A stretch of 64,000 nt of DNA, taken from the NCBI RefSeq assembly GCF_000746525.1, contig NZ_CP009048.1, positions 1,276,501 through 1,340,500 on the forward strand. The letters are read 5' to 3'. The stretch is from Pseudomonas alkylphenolica (GTDB lineage: Bacteria > Pseudomonadota > Gammaproteobacteria > Pseudomonadales > Pseudomonadaceae). Below the pieces are notes generated by a model that was given only the letters and a program-made list of their open reading frames with translations, did not search any database and was not told the DNA's origin. The position numbers and the translations under genes were made by a program. Of this stretch, positions 17,670 to 25,019 are shown piece after piece. Position 1 is the stretch's first letter; each line of letters starts with the position of its first letter.

Positions 17670-18473
17670 TTATGAATGTTGGTTGTGGGTGATGTGCACA
17701 TCGTGAATGATGAAGTCGTCAAGGTGAATTTGTCGAGAATTTTTAGGCACGTAGAATCCATGCTTTTTCATATGGTCCATTACGGACTTTCCTGCGCTGT
17801 CGCAGTGTTTGAAGATGCTGTTGATTATGCTTCCAGTTTTGTCAGATGATCCGTATAGAAGTTTTATGTGTTCGGGTAGTAGATGGTTTTTGAAATAGCT
17901 TTCTTCTCGGTTGTTGAAAGCTGGGATTTTGCCCAGATCATGATCAACAATTATGCCAAGTCTTTTGCCTTTCAATAGGTTGTGGTTAAGAGAGGTTATA
18001 GCTAAATGCCAGCCAATCGGTTCAAATACACTGTTATCAGATTTCGTAGCAATCAAGAATGCTTTGTGAGGCTCTACAGAAAAAGGCATCTCCAATTCGC
18101 TTAGTTTCTTCTTTATTATGTATGAAGAGCAGACTCCAATGGCGTAGCCGTTATGTCTCTCTCGAAAGCCAGGGTCGCCGTAATAATTGGTGTCCACCGC
18201 CATTAAGTGATCAAAGTTTTTGACGAGCTGTGGCCACATGTCATCTAGATAAAACTCATTGCCTCCAATTGGGAAGGAGGAGACAACCTTGTCTTCCTTG
18301 GTGTCTCGCGGATGCGTAACCTTGTTGTAAACAGAGGTGGGGTCTAATTGGGGGATGGAGAAAAGTCCTGTCGCCGGATCAAATCTGATTGTCAACTCCG
18401 AAACTACATCCTTTGTTGTGCCGTATACCCATTCCGTACGTGGCTTTGGTGGAGTTCCTTTGTTCTTAGCCAT
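17670..18473 (-). CDS. Protein of unknown function, low GC
   Basis: The 267-residue soluble product is encoded by visibly AT-rich DNA compared with its neighbours and starts 44 bp after the large serine recombinase gene, so it is probably co-transcribed with it. Two hydrophobic strands carry acidic residues (HLMAVDTNYYG near 90 and LGIIVDHDLG near 175), which could be metal ligands of a nuclease-like fold, but no family was recognised. It is a typical candidate cargo gene. Confidence 0.6.
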   Translation of the reverse strand: MAKNKGTPPKPRTEWVYGTTKDVVSELTIRFDPATGLFSIPQLDPTSVYNKVTHPRDTKEDKVVSSFPIGGNEFYLDDMWPQLVKNFDHLMAVDTNYYGDPGFRERHNGYAIGVCSSYIIKKKLSELEMPFSVEPHKAFLIATKSDNSVFEPIGWHLAITSLNHNLLKGKRLGIIVDHDLGKIPAFNNREESYFKNHLLPEHIKLLYGSSDKTGSIINSIFKHCDSAGKSVMDHMKKHGFYVPKNSRQIHLDDFIIHDVHITHNQHS

Positions 18474-18517
18474 GCTTTAAGTCCTTCTCTAATATTCCTA
18501 GGTGGTAGGGTTACAGG

Positions 18518-20230
18518 CTATTCTTTAACGGTTCCGTGACGTGCTTTCCACATCGCCAGAAGCTCTGACGGTAGCTCATCCCAAGATTCAGTTTTGGCAA
18601 AGGTGGCTTCCACCTCGTTCAGGTCGCCTTGGATCACCTGAAGGTCGACATGCTCGTCGTGCATTGCTTCAAAACGGATGTTGCCGCCTTGGTGCATCAG
18701 GTAGAAGAGCAAGTTTGGTGATTCGGCACTGAACAGAGTGGGGATGGCGTTGTTCTTAGTGACCCAATACGTCTCGTCTGTTCTGCCGTTCTTGTTGACG
18801 AAGATGTAGAGGCCAAGCCTCTTGATGAGATTGTTAGCAGCTACCCGGCCTTCAAACGAAACGAGGTCCAGCTTCTTAAAGAAGTCGTCTTTGTTCATCA
18901 CCCTGTCAGATGCCAACTGCTCACTGATGGCTGCACACTCCGATTCAAGAGCACCAATCTCGGCTTCCAGTTCGTGTAGTAGCTTCGCAGTGATGCGGGA
19001 TGGGAACTCAGCGTGTGACGCTTCTGCATCGTCCTGACGCACTTTAAGAGATGCGATGCGGCCTTCTACAATATGCAAAGACTTCTGCAATCTGCCCGAG
19101 CTGTCCTGCACCAGCGACAGGCTGTCTACCTTAGGCAGCATCTCTTTAAATACTTCCTCGGTGCGTGGGGCGCTGATGATCCCGGCGTCACACAGTCCCC
19201 TAGTAACCTTGGAGCATTTGTAATACTTACGGCCACGTTGGCCTTGGAGGTGCATGGCGGCCCCGCATTTGTAGCAATTGAGGATACCTGCCAGCACGTT
19301 GAAATTGGTGGTGGTCTTGGTGACGGTGTGAGTTTTGCGAGACGATCTAGCAGCGTGGGCCAGGTAGTATTCATCCTCAGTCACTACGGAAGGGAAGTAG
19401 CCCTTGATCGGCTCTCCGTCGGGAGTTCTCTTGCCGTCTATGAAGATGTGAGGCTGGTACTCCCCGATGGTCGTCCGGCTGTCGAGGATATGTCGCACGG
19501 TCGAGAAGCCCCACAGGCCGGAGAAATTCTTTCTTCCTGCACTGAAAGCGGGTATGCCCTCCTGATTCAATGTGGCTGCAATGATGCGGGAGCCGTGGCC
19601 CTTTGTGGATAGGTCGAAGATGCGGCGAACAACGGCAGCCTTGTCAGGGTTGAGCACATAGCTATCTGGTGTCACATCGAGCCACAGCGGACGGAGTTTG
19701 CCCAAGGGCTTGCCAGTGGTGCGAGCCTCTTTCTGTTTCGCACGCCATGCAGAGGATACCCGGCCACCCTTGGTTGCCGATTCCTCATGTGCACGTGACA
19801 TTGAGATGATCGAGATGATCAGATCGAGTTCGTTGTATTCCTTGGTATACAGACGTTTGTCCACGCTTGTGTAGACGTTGATGCCCTTGGCCAGCAGGTC
19901 GAGGAATCTTGGAAGGGCGTCACGCACTCGTTCACGTGAAAGACGATCCAGCGATTCCACTACTAGATAGCTGCCGGGTGGGATTGTCCCGTCTTCCACA
20001 TAGCTCAGGAATCGGGCTAGCTCGCCAGTGTCGTCAAGGTGCTTGCCTTTGAAGGCCGAACGCCCTGCATCAAAGAATAGGTATTCTCTCGGGTCCGCCA
20101 GCTCTAAGCCGTTCTCATCGCAAAAGGCTTTGGCTGCCTTTACCTGTCTGGTGTAGCTGTCGCCTGCTGACTGCTTTGCACTACTGAATCTGATGTAGCT
20201 GAAAACCTTGCTCACGAGACAAACGCTCAA
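18518..20230 (-). CDS. Large serine recombinase, integrase of element A
   Basis: The 570-residue protein has a resolvase catalytic domain with the nucleophile S16 in YIRFSSAKQ and the ESLDRLSRE motif near 92-100. A Recombinase domain follows (about 165-290), then a zinc ribbon (C319, C322, C339, C347) and a coiled coil (about 375-445), the standard architecture of unidirectional phage-type integrases. The gene ends the element next to ychJ: its start is only 4 bp from the ychJ stop. It is the obvious candidate for the enzyme that inserted element A into the ychJ 3' end. Confidence 0.95.
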   Translation of the reverse strand: MSVCLVSKVFSYIRFSSAKQSAGDSYTRQVKAAKAFCDENGLELADPREYLFFDAGRSAFKGKHLDDTGELARFLSYVEDGTIPPGSYLVVESLDRLSRERVRDALPRFLDLLAKGINVYTSVDKRLYTKEYNELDLIISIISMSRAHEESATKGGRVSSAWRAKQKEARTTGKPLGKLRPLWLDVTPDSYVLNPDKAAVVRRIFDLSTKGHGSRIIAATLNQEGIPAFSAGRKNFSGLWGFSTVRHILDSRTTIGEYQPHIFIDGKRTPDGEPIKGYFPSVVTEDEYYLAHAARSSRKTHTVTKTTTNFNVLAGILNCYKCGAAMHLQGQRGRKYYKCSKVTRGLCDAGIISAPRTEEVFKEMLPKVDSLSLVQDSSGRLQKSLHIVEGRIASLKVRQDDAEASHAEFPSRITAKLLHELEAEIGALESECAAISEQLASDRVMNKDDFFKKLDLVSFEGRVAANNLIKRLGLYIFVNKNGRTDETYWVTKNNAIPTLFSAESPNLLFYLMHQGGNIRFEAMHDEHVDLQVIQGDLNEVEATFAKTESWDELPSELLAMWKARHGTVKE

Positions 20231-20234
20231 ATTG

Positions 20235-20708
20235 CTATGGTAGGTAATTGTGGCAACACTTCTTGAATTTCTGCCCGCTGGCGCATGGGCAGGCGTCGTT
20301 GCGTCCGGCTTTCAGGCCGACCGTCGGGTCGATGAAATACCAGTGCCCGTCATTCTGCACAAAGGCCGAACGCTCGCGATGGCTATGTTCGCCGTCATTA
20401 TCGTGCCAGCGGGCAGTGAAGGTGACGAAGGCATGTTCAGGCTTGCCGCCAAATACCTCGGCGCTTTCCACTTCAAGGCCCAACCAGGTGCTTTGCGCGC
20501 TCCAGGCGGCAATCGCGGCGCGGTCAAGGCCGGCCTGCTGCACAGGCAGGGTGGTGTTCACCAGGTAATCGATCAGCCCCAGCACATAGGCGCTGTAGCG
20601 CGAACGCATCAGCGTCTGTGCATCGGGGGCCGGATGCCCGGCGTGATAGTGTCCGCAACAGGCGTCGAGCAGATTACCGCTGCCGCAGGGACAAACCGAG
20701 ACACTCAT
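20235..20708 (-). CDS. ychJ: YchJ family protein (SEC-C, UPF0225)
   Basis: The 157-residue product has two zinc SEC-C motifs, N-terminal [13 protein letters not shown] and C-terminal [13 protein letters not shown], around an NTF2-like middle domain. The start chosen ([12 protein letters not shown]) is 4 nt after the old stop of the upstream gene remnant. The last dozen codons appear to come from element A, which replaced the original end now found at 9203-9240; the zinc cysteines are preserved. Element B borders the gene on the other side. The cellular role of YchJ is not known. Confidence 0.9.
   Translation of the reverse strand: MSVSVCPCGSGNLLDACCGHYHAGHPAPDAQTLMRSRYSAYVLGLIDYLVNTTLPVQQAGLDRAAIAAWSAQSTWLGLEVESAEVFGGKPEHAFVTFTARWHDNDGEHSHRERSAFVQNDGHWYFIDPTVGLKAGRNDACPCASGQKFKKCCHNYLP
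20253..20266. other. Attachment site of element A, integrase-proximal end
   Basis: This sequence lies within the ychJ reading frame (codons for KKCC) and matches 9223-9236. Crossover within the shared cacttcttga would exchange the gene's last codons without breaking the frame. Confidence 0.7.
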
Positions 20709-20712
20709 TGTT

Positions 20713-20757
20713 TCACCACCAGTACTTGCCAAAATTTTGCGGATTGGCCCAGAACTG
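20713..20757 (-). pseudogene. Displaced original 3' end of the methyltransferase-like gene
   Basis: Read on the minus strand, this encodes [13 protein letters not shown] and a TGA that lies 4 nt before the ychJ start. It matches the C-terminus FWANPEMFGKYWW of the intact gene at 26963-27457. It is best explained as the chromosomal end left behind when element B integrated. Confidence 0.8.
20715..20756. other. Attachment site of element B, left
   Basis: The 42-bp sequence matches 26965-27006 at 37 positions, in the same orientation. Identical blocks at the ends are accaccagtactt and ttggcccagaact. Confidence 0.8.
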
Positions 20758-21029
20758 AGAGGGGCATGGTGGCAGGCCAAGCGTAGCGGGCTTCATAGAG
20801 GACCTCAATGGTTTCTGGTAACGCGATGGTGACAGTGTTGGTGACAGATGGCGAGCACGCAAGGCGTCTCGGTGTCCAATTCCCCCGGTCCAATCTGAAA
20901 CATGAGTAATCAGGGCCACATGGGTGGCACTTGGGTCGGGGCAGATTGAAATCAGATGGGGTGTATCGTAGCCTTGGTAGCGATTCGCGCAGTCACACCC
21001 GAATTCATATGGATATTGGACGTTAGGCG
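20757..21029. other. Non-coding left end of element B
   Basis: This stretch holds the arm repeats and no convincing gene. The promoter of the nucleotidyltransferase-DUF262 pair must lie in its right part; no strong sigma-70 match was picked out by eye. Confidence 0.4.
20827..20847. repeat. Arm-type integrase repeats, left end of element B
   Basis: Two direct copies of tggtgacag lie 12 bp apart (20827-20835 and 20839-20847). Three copies with the same spacing lie at the other end (26866-26897). Short direct repeats at both ends are characteristic of tyrosine integrase arm sites. Confidence 0.65.
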
Positions 21030-21605
21030 ATGAGTTACAGCAGTCTCGCGCAATTCTCAGAAGACATTTTTTCAAGTGATCCCAAAGAGCTAATAACTCG
21101 CTGGATCAATACTGAACAACCTCACGCTTTCGCATCCAATGAGGCATATAATGGATTTCGAGAAAAAATAGAGAGGGACTGGCCGCAGAGTGAAATGATT
21201 GCGGTTGCCGGTAGCGGAAACTGGCGATACAGCCTTAATCCAAAAAAGAATTTTGGTGAGTTTCATAAAGGTAGCGATATTGATGTTGTAGTGATAAGTC
21301 GAGAGTATTTCGAGCGTACCTGGCAAGAATTACGCACCATTCATAAGAAGCTCTGGATTCGGTGGACTTCTGATGAGCGTGCTGCTGTGATGCGCACGGG
21401 GCAGAATGTCTACTGTGGGTTTGCCTCTCCGAAATACATTCCCGAGCCCAGAAACTCTTATAGATTTGATTTTCTTAAGAAGTGCAATTCCTACTCCACT
21501 GGAGCTGTTGAGCACAGGGAAGTAAATCTAATGTTTTTCAAGTCTACTGAAGATGCAGTCGACTACTACTTGCGTGGCGTTCGTCTCGCGAAAGGAAAGC
21601 TCTAA
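21030..21605 (+). CDS. Nucleotidyltransferase-fold protein, candidate defence partner
   Basis: The 191-residue product has a polymerase-beta-like nucleotidyltransferase pattern: GSGNW at 61-65 and GSDIDVVV at 81-88, whose aspartates D83 and D85 would bind metal. The segment between the GS motif and the DxD is longer than in classical minimal nucleotidyltransferases. Its stop codon overlaps the start of the DUF262 gene (TAATG), so the two are translationally coupled and probably act together. The pair is AT-richer than the chromosome. Possible roles are nucleotide signalling or modification of a tRNA or protein; none can be chosen from sequence. Confidence 0.7.
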   Translation: MSYSSLAQFSEDIFSSDPKELITRWINTEQPHAFASNEAYNGFREKIERDWPQSEMIAVAGSGNWRYSLNPKKNFGEFHKGSDIDVVVISREYFERTWQELRTIHKKLWIRWTSDERAAVMRTGQNVYCGFASPKYIPEPRNSYRFDFLKKCNSYSTGAVEHREVNLMFFKSTEDAVDYYLRGVRLAKGKL

Positions 21606-22642
21606 TGGAATATGAAGTTAGCTTGCAAACTATTGCGTGGATAAACTCGCAGAGGAACGAAGAGAAGCTTGAGATTAGTGCTGCCTTCCAGCGGCGTGCT
21701 GTATGGCTTGAGCGTGAGCGGGCTGAGCTTATTGCGACTATTCTCGACGGCCTACCGTTTCCAGAGATCTATATTCATGTCGTCACTGATGCAGACAGTG
21801 GGAAACAAACCCATATTGTTGTAGATGGACAGCAGCGAACTACTTCGATTTTGATGTTCATTGATAATGAGTTTTCCCTTCCGTCAGGACGTACAGGGTC
21901 AGCAGCCTACTTTCGCGATCTTAGTGCCGAAACGAAAGAGAGGTTTTGGGACTATAAGGTCGTAGTTCGTAGCCTCAGGAAGACAAATGATGCTGAGATT
22001 CGTGACATTTTTGCACGTCTCAATACCAATAATATAACGCTAAATGACCAAGAGCTTCGGAATGCGAAGTATGTTGGTAAGTTTAAGCAGGCCGCTGAAC
22101 GCTTGGCAGATAACCCTCTCTTCGAAGACATGGGGCTTTTCACTGCTCGGGATATGCGAAGGATGCTTGACGTAGAGTTTGTGTCTGAGCTCCTGCTTCG
22201 GCTTACTATTGGTATTGTAAATAAGAAGGATTTGCTGGAAGAAACCTATGCCGCTTATGAGGAGGAGTTTCCAGGGGAGGCGCAGTATGAAACGGAGTTT
22301 ACAACGGCAATGTCTTTGATTTGGAGTGTATATGACGACTCCATAAAGGCGTCTTACAAATCAAGGGGTAACTTCTCGAGTATATTTGGTTGCTTTGTTG
22401 AGTATTACAGAGTTACTGGTCGAAGAGCATTTCTTCAGCCGCAGCTCGTTAAGGAGGTATTCAGCAGTTTCTTGAACGCGGTACGCAATAGAGAGTTTTC
22501 GGATGAAGCAGCGAACATTGAGATTTATCACGATGCTGTGTCTCGTGCGTCCTCTGACCGGTCACGTCGTGCACGTCGAGAGAACATTCTGAGCGAGCTC
22601 CTCGTTCAGGCAGGGGAGCTCAAACAGCCATTCAACCTCTGA
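21605..22642 (+). CDS. DUF262 (GmrS/ParB-like) protein, candidate defence effector
   Basis: The 345-residue product has the DUF262 hallmarks: FQRRAVW at 28-34 and VVDGQQRTTS at 72-81, where the DGQQR motif binds nucleotide in related GmrSD, BrxU and SspE proteins. It lacks a recognisable C-terminal HNH nuclease (DUF1524), so it is not a complete GmrSD-type enzyme. The helical second half (about 150-345) is of unknown function. It overlaps the nucleotidyltransferase gene by one base. Together they look like a two-gene anti-phage module carried by element B. Confidence 0.75.
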   Translation: MEYEVSLQTIAWINSQRNEEKLEISAAFQRRAVWLERERAELIATILDGLPFPEIYIHVVTDADSGKQTHIVVDGQQRTTSILMFIDNEFSLPSGRTGSAAYFRDLSAETKERFWDYKVVVRSLRKTNDAEIRDIFARLNTNNITLNDQELRNAKYVGKFKQAAERLADNPLFEDMGLFTARDMRRMLDVEFVSELLLRLTIGIVNKKDLLEETYAAYEEEFPGEAQYETEFTTAMSLIWSVYDDSIKASYKSRGNFSSIFGCFVEYYRVTGRRAFLQPQLVKEVFSSFLNAVRNREFSDEAANIEIYHDAVSRASSDRSRRARRENILSELLVQAGELKQPFNL

Positions 22643-22892
22643 TCAACATTCGGCTTGTGCTTTGTTTAGGCGAGCCATCATGTTGATGGCAGGCGGGCCA
22701 GCAGGTCATGCAAGGGGCATAGGCACCTTGACCACATCAGCAATGATGTCCAAAAGGTATGCTTGGCACTACGGATGACGGTAGCTATCCCAGGACAGCA
22801 ATGGTGGTCCTTATTGCCCGCCCGTGAGGTTCCCTATGGCGCCTGCGCGAGGGCCTACGGGGTAACCTGCGCGGGAATGATTGATTAGATGA

Positions 22893-22991
22893 TCATTCAG
22901 AAATTTTCTGTATTTTCTCAACGGGGCTTATGCCACAGCCAGCAGGCCAGATGGACAGCCACACAGACCACGTAGGCAGCCTGTAGTCCAT
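22893..22991 (-). CDS. Possible 32-residue peptide
   Basis: A short frame (MDYRLPTWSVWLSIWPAGCG...) starts 23 bp after the KilA-N gene stop, with AAGGAG placed 6 nt before its ATG. The Trp-rich N-terminus could sit on a membrane. Only the ribosome binding site and operon position support it. Confidence 0.35.
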   Translation of the reverse strand: MDYRLPTWSVWLSIWPAGCGISPVEKIQKISE

Positions 22992-23014
22992 GGGGTTCTC
23001 CTTGAGTTGTTGGT

Positions 23015-23764
23015 TCAGTAGTCCGGGGATGACGACTTGAGGTTCTCCTTGAGTCGCGCCTTGGCATCCCGCTGGGCTTTGTCCTTACGGGCTTTCACTT
23101 CGACCACTCGAAGGTTCACCGCTTCGGCGTTCTTACGGAGCCAATCCAGACCACGAGGCTTTACCCGCCATCCTTCACGGTTACCGAAGTCCGATGAGAC
23201 CTTCACAAAGGCGCCCACCACGAAGCCCTGAGGTTTTGGTCGAGGCGAACCCTCACGGGTCCCGAAGTCGTCCACGGGATACACAAAGTTGCCCATGGTG
23301 ACCAGAGCGTCCTGAGCGAGTCGAGGTTGTTGAATACCAGCCACACGGCAAGCCTCGGTCCATGTAAGACCAGCACCTCGGGCTTTCATGTCGAGGGTCG
23401 AAGCCTTGGGCATGTTGGCGTCTAAGAGGGCATCCTTACGGCGAAGCTCACGGACTGCACTGTTACGCATGGCGACGAAGGCGTCCACGACCATCACATA
23501 GAAGTCCAGAGAGCAAGCCATGGCATAGGCGATGGTCGCCCTCTCAGTTGCGTAAGAGCCACCACTATCACCGTGAACGGTATGCAGATTTGCACATCGG
23601 TCGAAGTAGTCCCGATCACGACCACGCCATTGAGCAGGTGGTTTTGTCAGGTCGGGTAAAGCCTTGTTGATTTCCGTGAGACTCCACAGGCCCTCAGCGT
23701 TTGGCTTGAAGGTGTGCCCTTCGATAACGATAGGCAGCAGGTCGGTTTGGTTGTTGGTCAGCAT
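23015..23764 (-). CDS. KilA-N domain phage protein
   Basis: The 249-residue product has a KilA-N DNA-binding domain at about residues 10-100 (GLWSLTEINKALPDLTKPPAQW ... is split here; key parts are SLTEINKAL, the AQWRGRD segment and GGSYATERATIAYAMAC). Such proteins in phages act as antirepressors or early regulators. The C-terminal half contains a duplicated motif (VDDFGTREG and SSDFGNREG) and a Lys-rich tail. AAAGGA precedes the ATG. It lies downstream of two phage-type promoters, in the same direction, so it may be expressed when a T7-like phage polymerase is present. Confidence 0.75.
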   Translation of the reverse strand: MLTNNQTDLLPIVIEGHTFKPNAEGLWSLTEINKALPDLTKPPAQWRGRDRDYFDRCANLHTVHGDSGGSYATERATIAYAMACSLDFYVMVVDAFVAMRNSAVRELRRKDALLDANMPKASTLDMKARGAGLTWTEACRVAGIQQPRLAQDALVTMGNFVYPVDDFGTREGSPRPKPQGFVVGAFVKVSSDFGNREGWRVKPRGLDWLRKNAEAVNLRVVEVKARKDKAQRDAKARLKENLKSSSPDY

Positions 23765-23914
23765 AGGGTCGATTTCCTTTTGTTCGCCCTCTGAGTCGCA
23801 CCCACGGACCAGCCCACAGACCCCGACAAGGGTGCTGGCGTGGCCTCAAAGGGCGAACAGAAGAACTGTGGATTGAATGCCCGTGCGTGGGCGAGATGGA
23901 GAGTTCGACTTTTC

Positions 23915-23946
23915 GGGGCTCTCGCAGGTGAAGCGGGTGGAGCCCC
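23915..23946. other. Hairpin between tiny phage-like genes
   Basis: A 7-bp stem (ggggctc ... gagcccc) with an 18-nt loop lies between the KilA-N gene and the 26-residue gene; a second short hairpin (ctaagg/ccttag) lies at 23981-23997. They could be transcript-processing or attenuation sites. Confidence 0.35.
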
Positions 23947-23997
23947 TGCCGCTCCCTCTCAGGTCGGTCTTACGGCGCACTAAGGGATTTCCTTAGG

Positions 23998-24078
23998 TCA
24001 GCTCAGGGTAATGCGGGTGATCATCGGGAAGGCCACAGCCTCGGTCTGGAGACCATCTAACTTGAAGTAGTAGCGCAT
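23998..24078 (-). CDS. Possible 26-residue phage-like peptide
   Basis: The frame MRYYFKLDGLQTEAVAFPMI... is preceded by a near-perfect ribosome binding site (TAAGGAGG, 5 nt before the ATG). Such very short genes with strong sites are typical of T7-like phage genomes. No function is known. Confidence 0.4.
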   Translation of the reverse strand: MRYYFKLDGLQTEAVAFPMITRITLS

Positions 24079-24215
24079 AGGGCCTCCTTAGAGATGGACT
24101 GAGAGAATAGGTATTATCATGGTCGCCAGACCAATCCATAACTTAGAGGTGTGCTTAAGAAAAACTTAAATATTAAGGATAATGATTTAATTAAAGATAA
24201 TAGTTATAGAGTTAC

Positions 24216-24347
24216 TCATTGAGCAATCTCTAAGATCTTTAAGGTAAAGGCCCCCGTGCAACTTGAGCAATACACGGTGGCCCCAATTCCGTGCAAGGTC
24301 TCTCTGCGGTGTCTACATGGACATCGAGTAACGAGTGACAATATCAA
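24216..24347 (-). CDS. Possible 43-residue zinc-ribbon peptide
   Basis: A TTG start at 24345-24347 follows AGGAGGGAG at good spacing and gives a peptide with CPC near the N-terminus and YCSSC about 20 residues later, a plausible four-cysteine zinc site. A longer frame from an ATG at 24515 exists, but that ATG lies inside a phage-type promoter and has no ribosome binding site. The TTG start makes this call tentative. Confidence 0.4.
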   Translation of the reverse strand: MILSLVTRCPCRHRRETLHGIGATVYCSSCTGAFTLKILEIAQ

Positions 24348-24506
24348 GCTGCGCTCCCTCCTACTGGAGCCAGACGCTGAAGGTCTGCTTACCGGGGAAC
24401 GGTTGAGCGCTTGGCGTGCCTCCCCGTGATGGGTGGTCGCACTGGTCGTCTCGGTCGTCTCGGTCGCCCGTGTAGGTGGGCGGTAGGGGGCCTTAGAGAT
24501 TGCCTC

Positions 24507-24529
24507 TGTAGCCATAGTGAGGGTTTCTG
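24507..24529 (-). promoter_or_regulatory. T7-like phage promoter, close to the phage gh-1 consensus
   Basis: On the minus strand the sequence reads cagaaaccctcactatggc then taca. It agrees at about 20 of 23 positions with the promoter consensus I recall for P. putida phage gh-1 (core aaccctcactrtggc). Phage-type single-subunit polymerase promoters are highly specific, so a chance match of this length is unlikely. Confidence 0.7.
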
Positions 24530-24569
24530 ACCCCGCAGAGATAGCACCTCAACCAAAGCCAAGGTTGTC

Positions 24570-24592
24570 TCTCTCAATAGTGAGGGTTAAAT
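24570..24592 (-). promoter_or_regulatory. T7-like phage promoter, close to the phage T3 consensus
   Basis: On the minus strand the sequence reads atttaaccctcactattgag then aga. It shares the continuous core ttaaccctcacta and the gaga initiation region with the T3 promoter, about 19 of 23 positions. It points the same way as the promoter 63 bp downstream. Confidence 0.65.
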
Positions 24593-24670
24593 AACCTCTT
24601 GTTGACATCCTTACGGATTTTAGGAGGGGAATAATTCAGTAAGGCGCGGGTGGACCGTATCTACCACGCT

Positions 24671-24728
24671 CCTACGCTCCCGGAGCAAGGCCAGGACCCA
24701 GCGAGTCGATTAGATTTCACGTAGGGGC
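24671..24728. repeat. Diverged dyad repeat, copy 1
   Basis: Starts ctcctacg and ends cgtagggg with 43 bp between; the interior shares blocks cagcgagtc and tagatt with the copy at 25345-25403. Each copy could fold into a large hairpin. Confidence 0.4.
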
Positions 24729-24795
24729 ACAGAATCGCTCAGGTCTCACAGCGGTCAGACTGACGCCTGTAGCAATGAGACCCAACGATGGGGAG

Positions 24796-24936
24796 TTACT
24801 CGTATTCAGACAAACAGTTAGCACACAGATCATGGCCTCCGACATCGGCAACTACAGGCCCGTTACCGCACTGGTCGCACTCATTGCCAAGGTCGTCGTC
24901 GTTGTCTTTCTCATCGTCAAGATCAAACTCGTTCAT
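24796..24936 (-). CDS. 46-residue zinc-ribbon protein
   Basis: The product has an acidic N-terminus (MNEFDLDDEKDNDDDLGN) followed by a two-pair cysteine motif, CDQCG and CANCL, spaced 18 residues apart, a clear small zinc ribbon. GAGGAG lies 7 nt before the ATG. It is not long enough to appear in routine gene calls. Acidic small zinc proteins in phages can bind host polymerase or nucleases; this is inference. Confidence 0.6.
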   Translation of the reverse strand: MNEFDLDDEKDNDDDLGNECDQCGNGPVVADVGGHDLCANCLSEYE

Positions 24937-25019
24937 ATGGTCTCCTCAAAGTAAACGGAAAGGTTAACTCGCAGCGCTGTGTTGGCCTACCGGCAAGGGG
25001 TAGTCCCCAAATCGCGTTT

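Larger units (their letters stand above)
9227..20266. mobile_element. Element A: integrative element of about 11 kb with a large serine recombinase
   Basis: The element lies between two short direct repeats within the 3' end of ychJ. It encodes a large serine recombinase at the ychJ-proximal end, where integrases normally sit. Its genes are AT-richer than the flanking chromosome and mostly unknown, and it carries an IS21-family insertion. No structural phage genes or conjugation genes are seen, so it is an integrative island and not a complete prophage or ICE. Confidence 0.75.
24348..24795. other. Promoter and repeat region of element B
   Basis: Apart from the two T7-like promoter matches (24507-24529, 24570-24592) and a dyad repeat (24671-24728), no gene is supported here. 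Transcription from both promoters would run leftward into the tiny genes and KilA-N. Confidence 0.5.

Noticed and set aside
20700..20760. tRNA gene as the integration target of the elements
   Set aside because: No tRNA-like sequence is present at either junction; both targets are 3' ends of protein genes.
24348..24515. A 99-residue frame starting at an ATG at 24515
   Set aside because: Its ATG lies within the phage-type promoter and has no ribosome binding site; only the cysteine-rich C-terminal part from the TTG is plausible.
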